Source: JAZKHT01 sp040385245 (GTDB taxonomy: Bacteria; Pseudomonadota; Alphaproteobacteria; Rhodobacterales; Rhodobacteraceae). From it: DNA of 64,000 nucleotides. Below are positions 16,679 through 25,997 of this stretch, piece by piece. Where the stretch lies: the NCBI GenBank assembly GCA_040385245.1, contig JAZKHT010000001.1:310001-374000 (forward strand), read 5' to 3'. Each line of letters begins with the position of its first letter. The first letter of the stretch is position 1. The notes beneath the pieces were generated by a model. It ran no database searches, was not told where the DNA came from, and saw only the letters and a list, made by a program, of their open reading frames with translations. A program made the translations under genes and the position numbers.

Positions 16679-18322
16679 TTACACCAGCCTGCTCACCTCG
16701 ACCGCCGCGCGGACGAAATCGGCAAACAGCGGGTGGGGGGCGAAGGGTTTGCTTTTCAGTTCCGGGTGGAATTGCACACCGATGAACCACGGGTGGTCCT
16801 TGACCTCGACGATCTCGGGCAGGCGGCCATCCGGGGACATGCCCGAAAAGATCAGGCCGCATTTTTCCAGTTGCGGGCGGTATTGCACGTCCACCTCGTA
16901 GCGGTGGCGGTGGCGTTCTTCGATCGTGGTCTTGCCGTAGATCTGCGCGACCTTTGAACCATCGGCCAGTGCGGCGGTATAGGCCCCAAGGCGCATGGTG
17001 CCGCCCTTGTCATCGCCCAACTTGCGCGCGACGACGTGGTTGCCCTGTATCCATTCCTTCAGGTGATAGACCACCGGGGTGAACCGCTTGCCGCCCGCCT
17101 CGTGATCGAATTCTTCCGATCCTGCGTTTTGCAGGCCCACCAGGTTGCGGGCCGATTCAATGACGGCCATCTGCATGCCAAGGCAGATGCCCAGATAGGG
17201 GATCTTCTTTTCGCGGGCGTATTGCGCGGCCTTGATCTTGCCTTCGGTGCCGCGTTCGCCAAAGCCGCCAGGCACCAGAATGGCATGAAAGCCTTGCAGC
17301 CACGGGCCGGGATCTTCGCGTTCAAAGATTTCGGCGTCGATCCATTCGGCCTTGACGCGGGTGCGGTTGGCCATGCCGCCATGGGTCAGCGCTTCGGCGA
17401 TGGATTTGTAGGCATCTTCCAACTGGGTGTATTTGCCCACGATGGCCACGCGCACCTCGCCCTCGGCGTGGGTCAGACGGTCCATCACGTCTTCCCAGCG
17501 GTCAAGGTTCGGCTTTGGCGCGGGCGAAATGCCGAACGCATCCAGAACCGCCTGATCCAGCCCGGCACGGTGATAGGCCAGCGGTGCCTCGTAGATGGAT
17601 TTCAGATCATAGGCGGGGATCACAGCCTCGGGCCGGACGTTGCAGAACAGGGCGATCTTGGCGATCTCCTTGTCCGGGATCGGATGTTCCGACCGGCACA
17701 CCAGCACATCCGGCTGCAACCCGATGGAGCGCAGTTCCTTGACCGAATGCTGGGTGGGTTTGGTCTTCAACTCGCCACTGGCAGCCAGATAAGGCAGCAG
17801 CGTCAGGTGCATGAAGATGCATTGTCCGCGCGGGCGATCCTGCGCGAATTGGCGAATGGCCTCAAAGAACGGCAGGCCTTCGATGTCGCCGACCGTGCCG
17901 CCGATTTCACACAACATGAAATCGACCTCGTCCGCGCCGACCTTCAGGAAGTCCTTGATTTCGTTGGTGACGTGCGGGATCACCTGAATGGTCTTGCCCA
18001 GGTAATCGCCCCGGCGTTCCTTTTCCAGCACGTTGGAATAGATGCGCCCCGAGGATACGGAATCCGTCTGGCGTGCGGACACCCCGGTAAAGCGTTCGTA
18101 ATGGCCCAGGTCGAGATCGGTTTCCGCGCCATCATCGGTCACGAACACTTCGCCATGTTCAAAGGGCGACATGGTTCCGGGATCGACGTTCAGGTAGGGG
18201 TCAAGTTTGCGCAAACGGACCGTATAGCCCCGCGCCTGCAACAGTGCGCCCAACGCGGCAGAGGCAAGGCCCTTGCCCAGCGAAGACACCACGCCGCCTG
18301 TAATGAAGATATAGCGCGCCAT
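16679..18322 (-). CDS. pyrG: CTP synthase
   Basis: A 547-residue enzyme converting UTP, ATP and glutamine to CTP. The N-terminal synthetase domain starts MARYIFITGGVVSSLGKG with its P-loop; the C-terminal glutaminase has the nucleophile elbow GICLGMQ and the His-Glu pair in GVQFHPELKSKPF. The start is the canonical MARYIF; 15 more in-frame residues upstream are not conserved. The Shine-Dalgarno GGGAG lies inside a predicted hairpin (18329-18389). Confidence 0.98.
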   Translation of the reverse strand: MARYIFITGGVVSSLGKGLASAALGALLQARGYTVRLRKLDPYLNVDPGTMSPFEHGEVFVTDDGAETDLDLGHYERFTGVSARQTDSVSSGRIYSNVLEKERRGDYLGKTIQVIPHVTNEIKDFLKVGADEVDFMLCEIGGTVGDIEGLPFFEAIRQFAQDRPRGQCIFMHLTLLPYLAASGELKTKPTQHSVKELRSIGLQPDVLVCRSEHPIPDKEIAKIALFCNVRPEAVIPAYDLKSIYEAPLAYHRAGLDQAVLDAFGISPAPKPNLDRWEDVMDRLTHAEGEVRVAIVGKYTQLEDAYKSIAEALTHGGMANRTRVKAEWIDAEIFEREDPGPWLQGFHAILVPGGFGERGTEGKIKAAQYAREKKIPYLGICLGMQMAVIESARNLVGLQNAGSEEFDHEAGGKRFTPVVYHLKEWIQGNHVVARKLGDDKGGTMRLGAYTAALADGSKVAQIYGKTTIEERHRHRYEVDVQYRPQLEKCGLIFSGMSPDGRLPEIVEVKDHPWFIGVQFHPELKSKPFAPHPLFADFVRAAVEVSRLV

Positions 18323-18328
18323 GAATCT

Positions 18329-18389
18329 CTCCCGCGATGTTGAAGTCAGGACTGCGATTCGGGGCACGGGAATCGCAGCATCACGGGAG
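18329..18389 (-). promoter_or_regulatory. Nested hairpin in the pyrG leader, may mask the ribosome-binding site
   Basis: The inner stem is CTGCGATTC (18352-18360) with GAATCGCAG (18370-18378), perfect, 9-nt loop. The outer stem is CTCCCGCGAT (18329-18338) with ATCACGGGAG (18380-18389), 9 of 10 pairs. Read on the minus strand, the arm next to the gene contains GGGAG, the pyrG Shine-Dalgarno, ending 6 nt before ATG. Folding would hide it. The inner stem may instead end secG transcripts, but there is no T-run. Confidence 0.45.
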
Positions 18390-18474
18390 TTGAGTAGTAG
18401 CGCAGGTCAAAGCAATGCGCAACCGGACCGCAAGATGCTGTCGTGCCGCCAGAATGGCAATCAAAGGATAGTGG

Positions 18475-18882
18475 TCAGTCAGCCGCCGGCGCAGGGGCCG
18501 CAGGGGCCGTCGTGTCTGCCGGGGCCGGTGCCGCAGGCGGGGCCAAGGGTGCGTCGGCCGGGCCGGGGGGCAACAGATCGGTTCCCAGCGGCGATGGTGC
18601 CGCATCGGGGGTGGGTGCCGGGGCACCCAACTGATCAATCACCGAAGAACTGTCGGCTTTTTGCGCCGCAAGCACCGTCAGGGTGATCGACGTCGCGATA
18701 AAGCCTGCCGCAAAGATCCACGTCAGCTTTGCCAGCGCGGTCGCGGCACTGCGGCCCGACATCACACCGCCGCCGCCACCGCCACCCATGCCCAGACCGC
18801 CACCTTCCGACCGCTGCAACAGCACCACACCCACCAGAAGCAGGGCAAGGATCAGGTGGATGGTCAGGACGATGTTTTCCAT
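18475..18882 (-). CDS. secG: Preprotein translocase subunit SecG
   Basis: A 135-residue membrane protein with two hydrophobic segments flanking the Gly-rich loop after LLQRSEGGGLGMG, the SecG signature. It joins SecYE in the inner-membrane translocon. The C-terminal tail after about residue 75 is a long Ala/Pro-rich extension typical of alphaproteobacterial SecG. The start MENIVLTIHL is chosen because it begins directly at the first membrane segment. Confidence 0.95.
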   Translation of the reverse strand: MENIVLTIHLILALLLVGVVLLQRSEGGGLGMGGGGGGGVMSGRSAATALAKLTWIFAAGFIATSITLTVLAAQKADSSSVIDQLGAPAPTPDAAPSPLGTDLLPPGPADAPLAPPAAPAPADTTAPAAPAPAAD

Positions 18883-18957
18883 GGGGCGCGCGCTTTCAAG
18901 GCTTTCGCGACTATCTAGGCGCAAGCAGGCGGACCCGCAAGCCCGAGAATTCCCGTC

Positions 18958-19332
18958 TCAGGCACCGATGTGGACGGCGGACAGCTTGTTGCCGACGGGG
19001 TCGCGCACATAACAGCTGTAGAAATCGGGGCGATAGCGCAGACCGGGCGCACCGTCATCGGTGCCGCCATTCATCAGGGCCGCCGCGTGAAAGGCGTCGA
19101 CGGCAGCACGGTCAGGCGCGGTCAACGCCACCATCGACCCATTGCCACGGGTCGCCGCCTGTCCGTCAAAGGGACGGGTGACCCACAGCCGCACATCGCC
19201 CCCCGGCAGACCATAGCCAAGTTCGCTGTCGTCGCCGCGCTGATACGCGAAACCAAGCGCAGCCATAACAGCGTCATAGAAGACCCGCGCGCGGACAAGG
19301 TCATTGGTGCCAAGCGTGATGTACAGCAGCAT
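18958..19332 (-). CDS. VOC (glyoxalase/bleomycin-resistance fold) family protein
   Basis: A 124-residue vicinal-oxygen-chelate protein: LYITLGTNDLVRARVFYDAVMAALG at the start, YGLPGGDVRLWV in the middle and FYSCYVRDPVGNKLSAVH at the end. Members bind a metal and act on varied small molecules; no substrate can be named. The stop-start junction with the membrane-protein gene upstream leaves a 1-bp overlap at 19332, so they are likely cotranscribed. Confidence 0.88.
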   Translation of the reverse strand: MLLYITLGTNDLVRARVFYDAVMAALGFAYQRGDDSELGYGLPGGDVRLWVTRPFDGQAATRGNGSMVALTAPDRAAVDAFHAAALMNGGTDDGAPGLRYRPDFYSCYVRDPVGNKLSAVHIGA

Positions 19333-19727
19333 CAGCCTTCGATCTCGTCAACAGACGCCTGACCGGACAGACGCTGGCGCAGGATGCTCCACGACAGGCC
19401 GATGCCCAGGATCAGCGACAGGGCAATCAGCGCAAGCCATGTGTTGAACGCGGAATTGTCCAGCGACAGCAGGCCCCAATCGATCATCACCCACAGCCCG
19501 GCACCAAAGATGGCGGCGATGACGATCACCCCCAGCGCGCCGATGCTGCGCAGGGTGGCCACGACATAGACCATGAAGGCGACGGCCAGCAGCAGGCCGA
19601 GGAACACCGCCAGCGGCATCTGGTCGGCCCAGTTCGCCTGCACCCAGCGGACATAATTCCACGGCGTCGGGTTGAACGTCACGGCAAGCAGCACAAAGGC
19701 ACCCAGCCAGCGCAAAAGGATACCCAT
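19332..19727 (-). CDS. Small integral membrane protein, DUF6524-like
   Basis: A 131-residue protein with four hydrophobic segments (about residues 5-20, 35-55, 65-85 and 95-115). The segment TFNPTPWNYVRWV between the first two recalls DUF6524 proteins seen mainly in Rhodobacteraceae. ATG at 19727 is supported by TGGAG 7 bp upstream; a longer reading from 19745 lacks this. No biochemical role is known. It is divergent from purA. Confidence 0.75.
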   Translation of the reverse strand: MGILLRWLGAFVLLAVTFNPTPWNYVRWVQANWADQMPLAVFLGLLLAVAFMVYVVATLRSIGALGVIVIAAIFGAGLWVMIDWGLLSLDNSAFNTWLALIALSLILGIGLSWSILRQRLSGQASVDEIEG

Positions 19728-19864
19728 CGCAAAACTCCAGTCCAAGGGTCACGTCTGACAGAGGTGACAAACTGCGGACGCGCTGTCCATCACGCATTTC
19801 GGTGTTTCCCCGGTCCGCCGCCCCGTCTATACGTCGTGCGGTTTTCAATCCGAGGGGATCAGGC

Positions 19865-21157
19865 ATGGCCAACGTTGTCGTTGTGGGCGCCCAGTGGGGC
19901 GATGAGGGCAAGGGCAAGATCGTCGATTGGCTGTCCGAGCGCGCCGATGTGATTGCGCGCTTTCAGGGTGGGCACAACGCAGGGCACACGCTGGTCATCG
20001 ACGGCAAGGTCTATAAGCTGTCTCTGCTGCCATCGGGCATCGTGCGGGGCGGCAAGCTGTCTGTGATCGGCAACGGTGTGGTGCTGGACCCCTGGCATCT
20101 GGTGACGGAGATTGAAAAGCTGCGCGGGCAGGGGGTCGAGATCAGCCCTGACAACCTGATGATCGCGGAAAATGCGCCGCTGATCCTGCCGGTGCATGGC
20201 GAACTGGACCGGGCGCGGGAAAACCTGACCTCTGTGGCCAAGATCGGCACCACCGGGCGCGGGATCGGCCCTGCGTATGAAGACAAGGTTGGCCGTCGCG
20301 CCATCCGGGTCGCCGATCTGGCCGACGACGCCACGCTGGAACTGCGGGTGGACCGGCTGATGGTGCATCACGATGCGCTGCGCCGGGGACTGGGGATCGA
20401 ACCGATCGACCGCGATGCCCTGCTGGCGGCGTTGCGCGCCATCGCGCCGCAGGTGCTGCCCTATGCCAAACCCGTGTGGAAGGTGCTGAACGAGGCGCGG
20501 CGCGCAGGCAAGCGCATCCTGTTCGAAGGCGCACAGGGCGCGCTGCTGGACATCGATTTCGGCACCTATCCCTTTGTCACCAGTTCCAACGTGATCGCAG
20601 GGCAGGCGGCGACCGGCACCGGTCTGGGGCCGGGCGCGATTGATTTCGTGCTGGGAATCGTCAAGGCCTACACCACGCGCGTGGGCGAAGGCCCGTTCCC
20701 GGCAGAACTGATGGACGCCGATGGCGAGCGGTTGGGTGAGCGGGGGCATGAATTTGGCACCGTCACCGGGCGCAAGCGGCGCTGCGGTTGGTTCGATGCC
20801 GTGCTGGTGCGCCAGACCTGCGCGACCAGTGGCGTCAACGGCATCGCCCTGACCAAACTGGACGTTCTGGACGGATTCAAGACGCTGAAGATCTGCGTCG
20901 GCTATGATCTGGACGGCGTGCGGTTGGACTATCTGCCCACGGCGGCCAATCAGCAGGCGCGCTGCACCCCGATCTATGAAGAGATGGAAGGGTGGTCCGA
21001 AACCACCGCAGGCGCGCGCAGTTGGGCCGACCTGCCGGGGGCCGCGATCAAATACGTGCGCCGGATCGAAGAGTTGATCCAGTGTCCGGTCGCGCTATTG
21101 TCCACCTCGCCGGAACGGGATGACACGATCCTTGTGACAGACCCCTTCGCCGATTGA
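19865..21157 (+). CDS. purA: Adenylosuccinate synthase
   Basis: A 430-residue GTP-dependent enzyme that joins IMP and aspartate in AMP synthesis. The N-terminus MANVVVVGAQWGDEGKGKIVDWL carries the P-loop-like GDEGKGK motif, and GHNAGHTL supplies catalytic His. IGTTGRGIGPAYEDK, GAQGALLDIDFGTYPFVTSSN and the C-terminal block TGRKRRCGWFD are family signatures. The start is the canonical one; an in-frame extension from 19802 is not conserved. Confidence 0.98.
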   Translation: MANVVVVGAQWGDEGKGKIVDWLSERADVIARFQGGHNAGHTLVIDGKVYKLSLLPSGIVRGGKLSVIGNGVVLDPWHLVTEIEKLRGQGVEISPDNLMIAENAPLILPVHGELDRARENLTSVAKIGTTGRGIGPAYEDKVGRRAIRVADLADDATLELRVDRLMVHHDALRRGLGIEPIDRDALLAALRAIAPQVLPYAKPVWKVLNEARRAGKRILFEGAQGALLDIDFGTYPFVTSSNVIAGQAATGTGLGPGAIDFVLGIVKAYTTRVGEGPFPAELMDADGERLGERGHEFGTVTGRKRRCGWFDAVLVRQTCATSGVNGIALTKLDVLDGFKTLKICVGYDLDGVRLDYLPTAANQQARCTPIYEEMEGWSETTAGARSWADLPGAAIKYVRRIEELIQCPVALLSTSPERDDTILVTDPFAD

Positions 21158-21177
21158 CCGCATCTGTGCAACGGGAC

Positions 21178-21207
21178 GCACGGGCCGCGCCTCAACGCGG
21201 CCCGTGC
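21178..21207. repeat. Strong hairpin after purA
   Basis: GCACGGGCCGCG (21178-21189) and CGCGGCCCGTGC (21196-21207) form a perfect 12-bp stem with loop CCTCAA. There is no following T-run, so termination would be Rho-assisted, or the hairpin protects the purA mRNA end. Confidence 0.6.
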
Positions 21208-21240
21208 GCCTGACGGACACCCTTTTGCAAAGGCCCCACC

Positions 21241-21483
21241 ATGACGCTTGGCTATCGCGCCCGTCGCCGTTTGTCGCTGTTGATCCTGCTGGTCGGGCTG
21301 CCTGTCTATATCGTGGCGGCGGTCACGCTGGTGAATGCGCTGGACCGTCCGCCGATTTGGCTGGAATTGTTGGTTTATGTGCTGCTTGGGTTTTTGTGGA
21401 TGCTGCCGTTCCGCTTTGTCTTTCGCGGGGTTGGCCAGCCAGATCCCGATCAGCCACCCGCCGACCCGCTACAGAAAAAGTAA
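21241..21483 (+). CDS. DUF2842 family small membrane protein
   Basis: An 80-residue protein with two hydrophobic segments (about 12-32 and 40-58) joined by ALDRPPIW, ending in a soluble Pro/Gln tail. This layout fits DUF2842, a small alphaproteobacterial family of unknown function. It is 84 bp after purA, same strand, separated by the 21178-21207 hairpin. Confidence 0.85.
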   Translation: MTLGYRARRRLSLLILLVGLPVYIVAAVTLVNALDRPPIWLELLVYVLLGFLWMLPFRFVFRGVGQPDPDQPPADPLQKK

Positions 21484-21509
21484 GGGCGGAAAGGTTTCCC
21501 CTTCCGCCC
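21484..21509. terminator. Convergent hairpin between DUF2842 and the acidic-protein gene
   Basis: GGGCGGAA (21484-21491) pairs with TTCCGCCC (21502-21509), with further GG/CC pairs inside. It begins at the DUF2842 stop. It could serve both strands; no long T-run is present. Confidence 0.45.
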
Positions 21510-21532
21510 CTGGTGCGGGCCAAGTGGCAGCC

Positions 21533-24193
21533 TTAACCCGCTATCTTTTTAGCCTGTGCCAGCAAATGTGACGATTCGGACAGGGCAAACTGTCCGCGCT
21601 TGATCTTTTCAATCTTGCCGGTCCGCAGAAGGGCGCCAAAGCTGCGCAGACCGTCTTCGCGCGGCATCTCTCCGGGCGGCATCAGCGTCGAGACGTGACG
21701 CATCAATTGCGGCCGGGTGAATTGTGGGCGCCCTTCCACGCAGGCCAGATAGGCGGCTGCCGCTTCCAGCATGTCGGGCAGTTCGGTCACGCCAAGGCGT
21801 TCGGCGAATTCGGCAAAGTTGCCGCTGTCGTTGAACAGACCTGTCATGTCGTCATCATCGCCATCGTCATCATCGCGGTCGGCATCGGCCTGAGCCTGCA
21901 TGGCAAGGCTGGACGCGATGTTCGTCACCCGGCGCGGGCGCACGGGTGCGGACGGGGCCGGTGCGCTGGGAACGGCAGTCGGGACCGGGCCTGTCGGCGC
22001 CGTGCTGCGCGACCGGTCGATCCGCTGTTCGGACACCAGAACCAGCGGGGCCGGACGTTCGGCGGACGCAGCACCGGGGCGGATTCCGCGCACAACCATG
22101 GCCAGATCATCGCGATAACGCGCGATCCGGGACGGCTCTCCCGCCGGTTTGTCACCATTGGCGCGGCGGTCGGCAACGGTGGCGGCCACCGCGGCCTTCA
22201 GATGCGCGATGGCGGAATGGCGGCGCTTGTTTTCCGCCCCTTCCATCTGCGTATCGGCCTGCGCCATCAACCGGCTGACGGCGGCGTCGGCCGCTTCGTT
22301 CGCTGGGGCAAAGTGTTGACGCGGTTCAGGATCGGACGTGCCCGCCGCGCCCTGCATCGCATCCCCGTCGGTCGCTGCCTCATCCGCGCCACGCAGGGCC
22401 GCGAGTTCACGTTCCAGTTCCGCTTCCGCCTCGGCTGACAGGGGTGCGGACGAAGGCGCGATCTCGGCTGCAGCGGGTGCCGGTTCCGGTGTTGCAACGG
22501 GGCCTGCGTCGGCTTCGATGCGGCGGATACGGATGATCCGGGCGCGGGCACGGGTCAGCTTGTCCAGCGCATCGGGACGGGCGCTGTCGTCGTTGTCGGC
22601 GGTGGGCTGCGATGCAGGTCCAGCAGGTGCTTCGACAGGTTCGGCTATAGCTGCCGGGGCAACCTCGGGTAGTGCCTCGGCCTCATCGCCGTCGACCAGA
22701 TCGTCGGTCGGTTCGTCATCTGCTGCCTCGTCGTCAGGCAATTCGTCGGCTCGCTCACGGGCTGCTTCCAGCCCACCCAGCGAGCTGAGCAGGGCCGCAT
22801 CCGCCGCCTTGATCCCGACGGATGTAATCTGCTCGGGCTGGTCGGTGTCCTGATCCAGTGCGGCTTGCAGGGCGCTTTCAAACGCGTCGTCGGTCACAGC
22901 GCGCGCGGCTTCGTCTTCCTCGTCCGCCAGGGGCCAGGGATCGACGGCTTCGGGCAGGTCGTCAGGGGCTTCGGCGTCGTGGGCAAGACGGGATTCGGGC
23001 AGATCGTCGCCCACATCCGCCAGGGCCGCCAGCAAAGCCTCGTCGTAGATCAAGGCATCTTCGGGGGCTGCATCGTCGCTGTCATCGTCACCGCCTCCGG
23101 CCATCGCAGACTGAATCGATGCGGCCATGGCATCGTCCGTCGCGGTGTCGTCACTTGCCAGATCCGGCGCATCTTCGGGCAGGGCGTCCTCGGTGCGCAG
23201 GTCCGAAGGGGCATCGACCGTTTGGCCGTCAATCGATTCGGGCAGAACGTCTGCGACGATATCCAGCTTGGGCGTGGCCGACAGGTCCGGCGCGGACCAA
23301 TCTTCCTCTTCCGCGAATTCGGTATCAGCAAAATCTTCGACCGGCGGTTCGCCAGTGAGAACGCTGTGCACCACGGCTTCATCCGCATCCGGTTCGGCGA
23401 TTTCGGCCAGTGGCGCGGTGAATATCTCGGTGGCAGGCAGGTCGACGGCAGGCAGATCAAGGACCGGCCTGTTCTGATCGTCGGAAAAATCCGGTTCGGC
23501 ATAGGCGGCCAGATCGATGGCGTCTTCCAACGGGTCTTGGTCGGCTTCCACCGGCGAAGCGGAAAGCGCGGCGTCAGGGTTCAGGTCGGCGGTACTGTCG
23601 AAAGACGGGGTGTCCTCGTCTTCGACATAGGCCTGATCGGCAAAGACGGGCACGTCCGACGCCGCATAACCCGGCAAGGCAAAGGACACGGACGGCGCGG
23701 CCACATCGGCCACGGGGGCCGCTTCGGCGGCCTGTTGCGCCATGGTGGACCGCAGGCGTGACAGCTTCGCGGCGACAGTGTCGACGGAATGCGGATCGGC
23801 GTCGACCGGGACCGGGGCCACGGTGGGTGCGGGCGACTGGGTCTGTACGGGGGGCGGCTGCACGGGCATCTGCGCCATCGGTGCAGCCAGCGTCACCGGG
23901 GGGGCCGGACGGGCGGCATCCGCCTCGGCCTGGGTTTCGGCGCGCAGGATGACGCCGTTACCGTTATCCTGAATCTTTGCCTCGACCCGGCGCTGAATTT
24001 CACGTTCGGCGATGCGGTGCAGCATGGCTGCATCGGGGGTGGGCGGTTCGGCCCCGAAATAGCGATCCTCGGCAGCCAGATCGCGGAAGTATTCCGCAAT
24101 CGCCTTCATCGTGTTGAACGGATCGTCAAACCCCTCCAGAGTGCAGGAGAAGGTTCCGTAGGATACCGTAAGGATCTTACTCGCACCGATCAT
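21533..24193 (-). CDS. Large acidic protein of unknown function with conserved ends
   Basis: An 886-residue protein from MIGASKILTVSYGTFSCTLE; the longer reading from 24301 lacks support. The first ~80 residues (including EGFDDPFNTMKAIAEYFRDL and FGAEPPTPD) look folded, as do the last ~100 (FAEFAERLGVTELPDMLEAAAAYL, then FGALLRTGKIEKIKRGQFAL, helical and wHTH-like). Between them lie about 700 residues of low-complexity sequence rich in Asp, Glu, Ala and Pro, probably disordered. No signal peptide or membrane segment. I recall similar proteins throughout Rhodobacteraceae, unnamed. Divergent from the thiamine pyrophosphokinase gene. Confidence 0.8.
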   Translation of the reverse strand: MIGASKILTVSYGTFSCTLEGFDDPFNTMKAIAEYFRDLAAEDRYFGAEPPTPDAAMLHRIAEREIQRRVEAKIQDNGNGVILRAETQAEADAARPAPPVTLAAPMAQMPVQPPPVQTQSPAPTVAPVPVDADPHSVDTVAAKLSRLRSTMAQQAAEAAPVADVAAPSVSFALPGYAASDVPVFADQAYVEDEDTPSFDSTADLNPDAALSASPVEADQDPLEDAIDLAAYAEPDFSDDQNRPVLDLPAVDLPATEIFTAPLAEIAEPDADEAVVHSVLTGEPPVEDFADTEFAEEEDWSAPDLSATPKLDIVADVLPESIDGQTVDAPSDLRTEDALPEDAPDLASDDTATDDAMAASIQSAMAGGGDDDSDDAAPEDALIYDEALLAALADVGDDLPESRLAHDAEAPDDLPEAVDPWPLADEEDEAARAVTDDAFESALQAALDQDTDQPEQITSVGIKAADAALLSSLGGLEAARERADELPDDEAADDEPTDDLVDGDEAEALPEVAPAAIAEPVEAPAGPASQPTADNDDSARPDALDKLTRARARIIRIRRIEADAGPVATPEPAPAAAEIAPSSAPLSAEAEAELERELAALRGADEAATDGDAMQGAAGTSDPEPRQHFAPANEAADAAVSRLMAQADTQMEGAENKRRHSAIAHLKAAVAATVADRRANGDKPAGEPSRIARYRDDLAMVVRGIRPGAASAERPAPLVLVSEQRIDRSRSTAPTGPVPTAVPSAPAPSAPVRPRRVTNIASSLAMQAQADADRDDDDGDDDDMTGLFNDSGNFAEFAERLGVTELPDMLEAAAAYLACVEGRPQFTRPQLMRHVSTLMPPGEMPREDGLRSFGALLRTGKIEKIKRGQFALSESSHLLAQAKKIAG

Positions 24194-24333
24194 CGGATGC
24201 TCGCTTTCTGTCAGGTTCGATGTGGCACCGTCACCCGCTGACTGTCCCATTTGATGGACAGAAGGGGGTAATTTAAAGGATTGATTATGGCCCCTCAACA
24301 CCCACGCTGCCGCAATTGGACACCAGTATCGGC

Positions 24334-25002
24334 ATGAATCGGGTCCTTGTCCAATCCCGCGACGGGATCACTCTGGTGGGCGGTGGCCCTGTGGGGCGGG
24401 CCACACTGACCGCCGCGCTGTCCCGCGCGCCGCGCCTTGTGGCGGTGGATGGCGGCGTGGACCGCGTGCGCCGCGCGGGTCTGCTGCCCGAGGCGGTGAT
24501 TGGCGACATGGATTCCGCCAGCAAGGCGGGACTGGCAGCGATGGACCCGGCCCGTATTCACCGGATCGACGAACAAGAGACGACCGATTTCGACAAAGCG
24601 CTGCGGTCGGTCGCGGCACCGTTCGTGCTGGCGCTGGGCTTTGCCGGGGCGCGGTTGGACCATGGTCTCGCAGTGCTGAATACCCTTGTGCAGCAGGACG
24701 AGACGATGCCCTGCCTTGTTGTCGGCGCGCGTGACGTTGTATTTCACGCCCCGCGCGATCTGACGCTGACGCTGCGACGGGGCGACCGGGTGTCGCTGTT
24801 CCCGATGACCACGGTGACCGGACGAAGCGAGGGGTTGGAATGGCCCATCGACGGGCTGACGTTCCATCCGGCGGGGCGGATCGGCACATCGAACCGGGTG
24901 TCAGCGGCTGCGGTGCGGCTGTGCTTTGACGGGCCGGGGATGTTGGTGATGCTGTCCGTGGCGCGACTGGATGCCGCGCTTAGCGGGCTGCTTCGGGGCT
25001 GA
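24334..25002 (+). CDS. thiN: Thiamine diphosphokinase
   Basis: A 222-residue enzyme that pyrophosphorylates thiamine to thiamine diphosphate. Motifs: LVAVDGGVDRV, PEAVIGDMDSAS (metal site), EQETTDFDKAL (substrate site) and GFAGARLDHGLAVLNTL. The start is ATG 24334; the in-frame TTG at 24316 is less likely. No TPP riboswitch is apparent upstream. The 3' end overlaps the convergent transporter gene by 23 bp. Confidence 0.9.
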   Translation: MNRVLVQSRDGITLVGGGPVGRATLTAALSRAPRLVAVDGGVDRVRRAGLLPEAVIGDMDSASKAGLAAMDPARIHRIDEQETTDFDKALRSVAAPFVLALGFAGARLDHGLAVLNTLVQQDETMPCLVVGARDVVFHAPRDLTLTLRRGDRVSLFPMTTVTGRSEGLEWPIDGLTFHPAGRIGTSNRVSAAAVRLCFDGPGMLVMLSVARLDAALSGLLRG

Positions 25003-25921
25003 TGTCTGGCACAGGGCTGCCCTTTCGCGCGGTCAGCCGTTCGCGGTGGATGATGTAAAGCCCGGACGACACGATCACGGCAATGCCAGCCCAGGTCATC
25101 CAGTTCGGGAAATCGCCGAAAATCAGATAGCCAAGCGCCACCGCCGCCACAATCTCAAGATAGTGCAGCGGGGCCAGCGTGGCGGAGGGTGCGAATTTCA
25201 GCGCATAGGTCATGCAGATGTGGCTGACGGCGGCCCAGAACCCCACCCCGAACAGCCACAGCCAGTTCAAACCGTTTGGTAGAACCGGATCAAGCGTCGC
25301 GATTCCCGTGCCATCCGCCAGCACCATGACCGGCAGGCACAGCACCATCCCGGCAAGTGACGTGTGCAATTGCATCGTGACCGGGTGCATCCACGCCGAC
25401 ATCGACCGCGTGACCAGCATGTAAAAGGCAAAAAAGAACGCGGTCCCCAGCGGCCACAGCGCGATCAGCCCAAAGGCGGCCAGCGATGGCTGGATCACCA
25501 GCAACGCGCCCGCAAACCCCACCACCGAGGCGGCGATGCGGCGGGGGCCGACCTCGTCGCCAAAGATGATGCGGCCAAGGATCAGCAGGATGAACGGCTC
25601 GACAAAGGCGATGGCAAGGGCATCGGCCACCGGCATCACGGCAATGGCGGCGACAAAGCTGTAAGTGGACAGGATCAGGAAGAACGCGCGCAGCACCACA
25701 AGGCCAAGACCGCGCGCGCTGACAGACCAAGGCAGCGCCATGAACAGCACGACAGGCAGCATTAACGCACCCTGCACCACAAAGCGCGCCGTGGTGATCT
25801 GGCCGACCGGAATCCCGTTTTCCGCCGCCAGCTTGGACGACACGTCCAACAGCGGCGCCAGCACGCAAAACGCGAGCATGAGCACAATGCCCGGAAGGAT
25901 GCGGTCGGCGGCGCGGATCAT
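24980..25921 (-). CDS. EamA/DMT-family transporter
   Basis: A 313-residue protein with ten hydrophobic segments arranged as two EamA repeats (about 10-140 and 155-290). Typical blocks are ADALAIAFVEPFILLILGRIIFGDEV in the first and FAPSATLAPLHYLEIVAAVALGYLIFGD in the second. Such proteins move metabolites or amino acids across the inner membrane; substrate unknown. Tail-to-tail overlap with thiN. Confidence 0.92.
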   Translation of the reverse strand: MIRAADRILPGIVLMLAFCVLAPLLDVSSKLAAENGIPVGQITTARFVVQGALMLPVVLFMALPWSVSARGLGLVVLRAFFLILSTYSFVAAIAVMPVADALAIAFVEPFILLILGRIIFGDEVGPRRIAASVVGFAGALLVIQPSLAAFGLIALWPLGTAFFFAFYMLVTRSMSAWMHPVTMQLHTSLAGMVLCLPVMVLADGTGIATLDPVLPNGLNWLWLFGVGFWAAVSHICMTYALKFAPSATLAPLHYLEIVAAVALGYLIFGDFPNWMTWAGIAVIVSSGLYIIHRERLTARKGSPVPDISPEAAR

Positions 25922-25997
25922 GGCGACGGGTTAAACGCGGGCGCGGGCGGCGTCCAGATGCAATGCACCTGCACGATCCGCCCGGCGAAAGGCTGCG

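Noticed and set aside
17036..18343. 435-residue plus-strand open frame opposite pyrG
   Set aside because: It mirrors the CTP synthase codons and shows no domain of its own.
24193..24333. TPP riboswitch before thiamine pyrophosphokinase
   Set aside because: The conserved CTGAGA and ACCTGA-type cores were not found in the gap.
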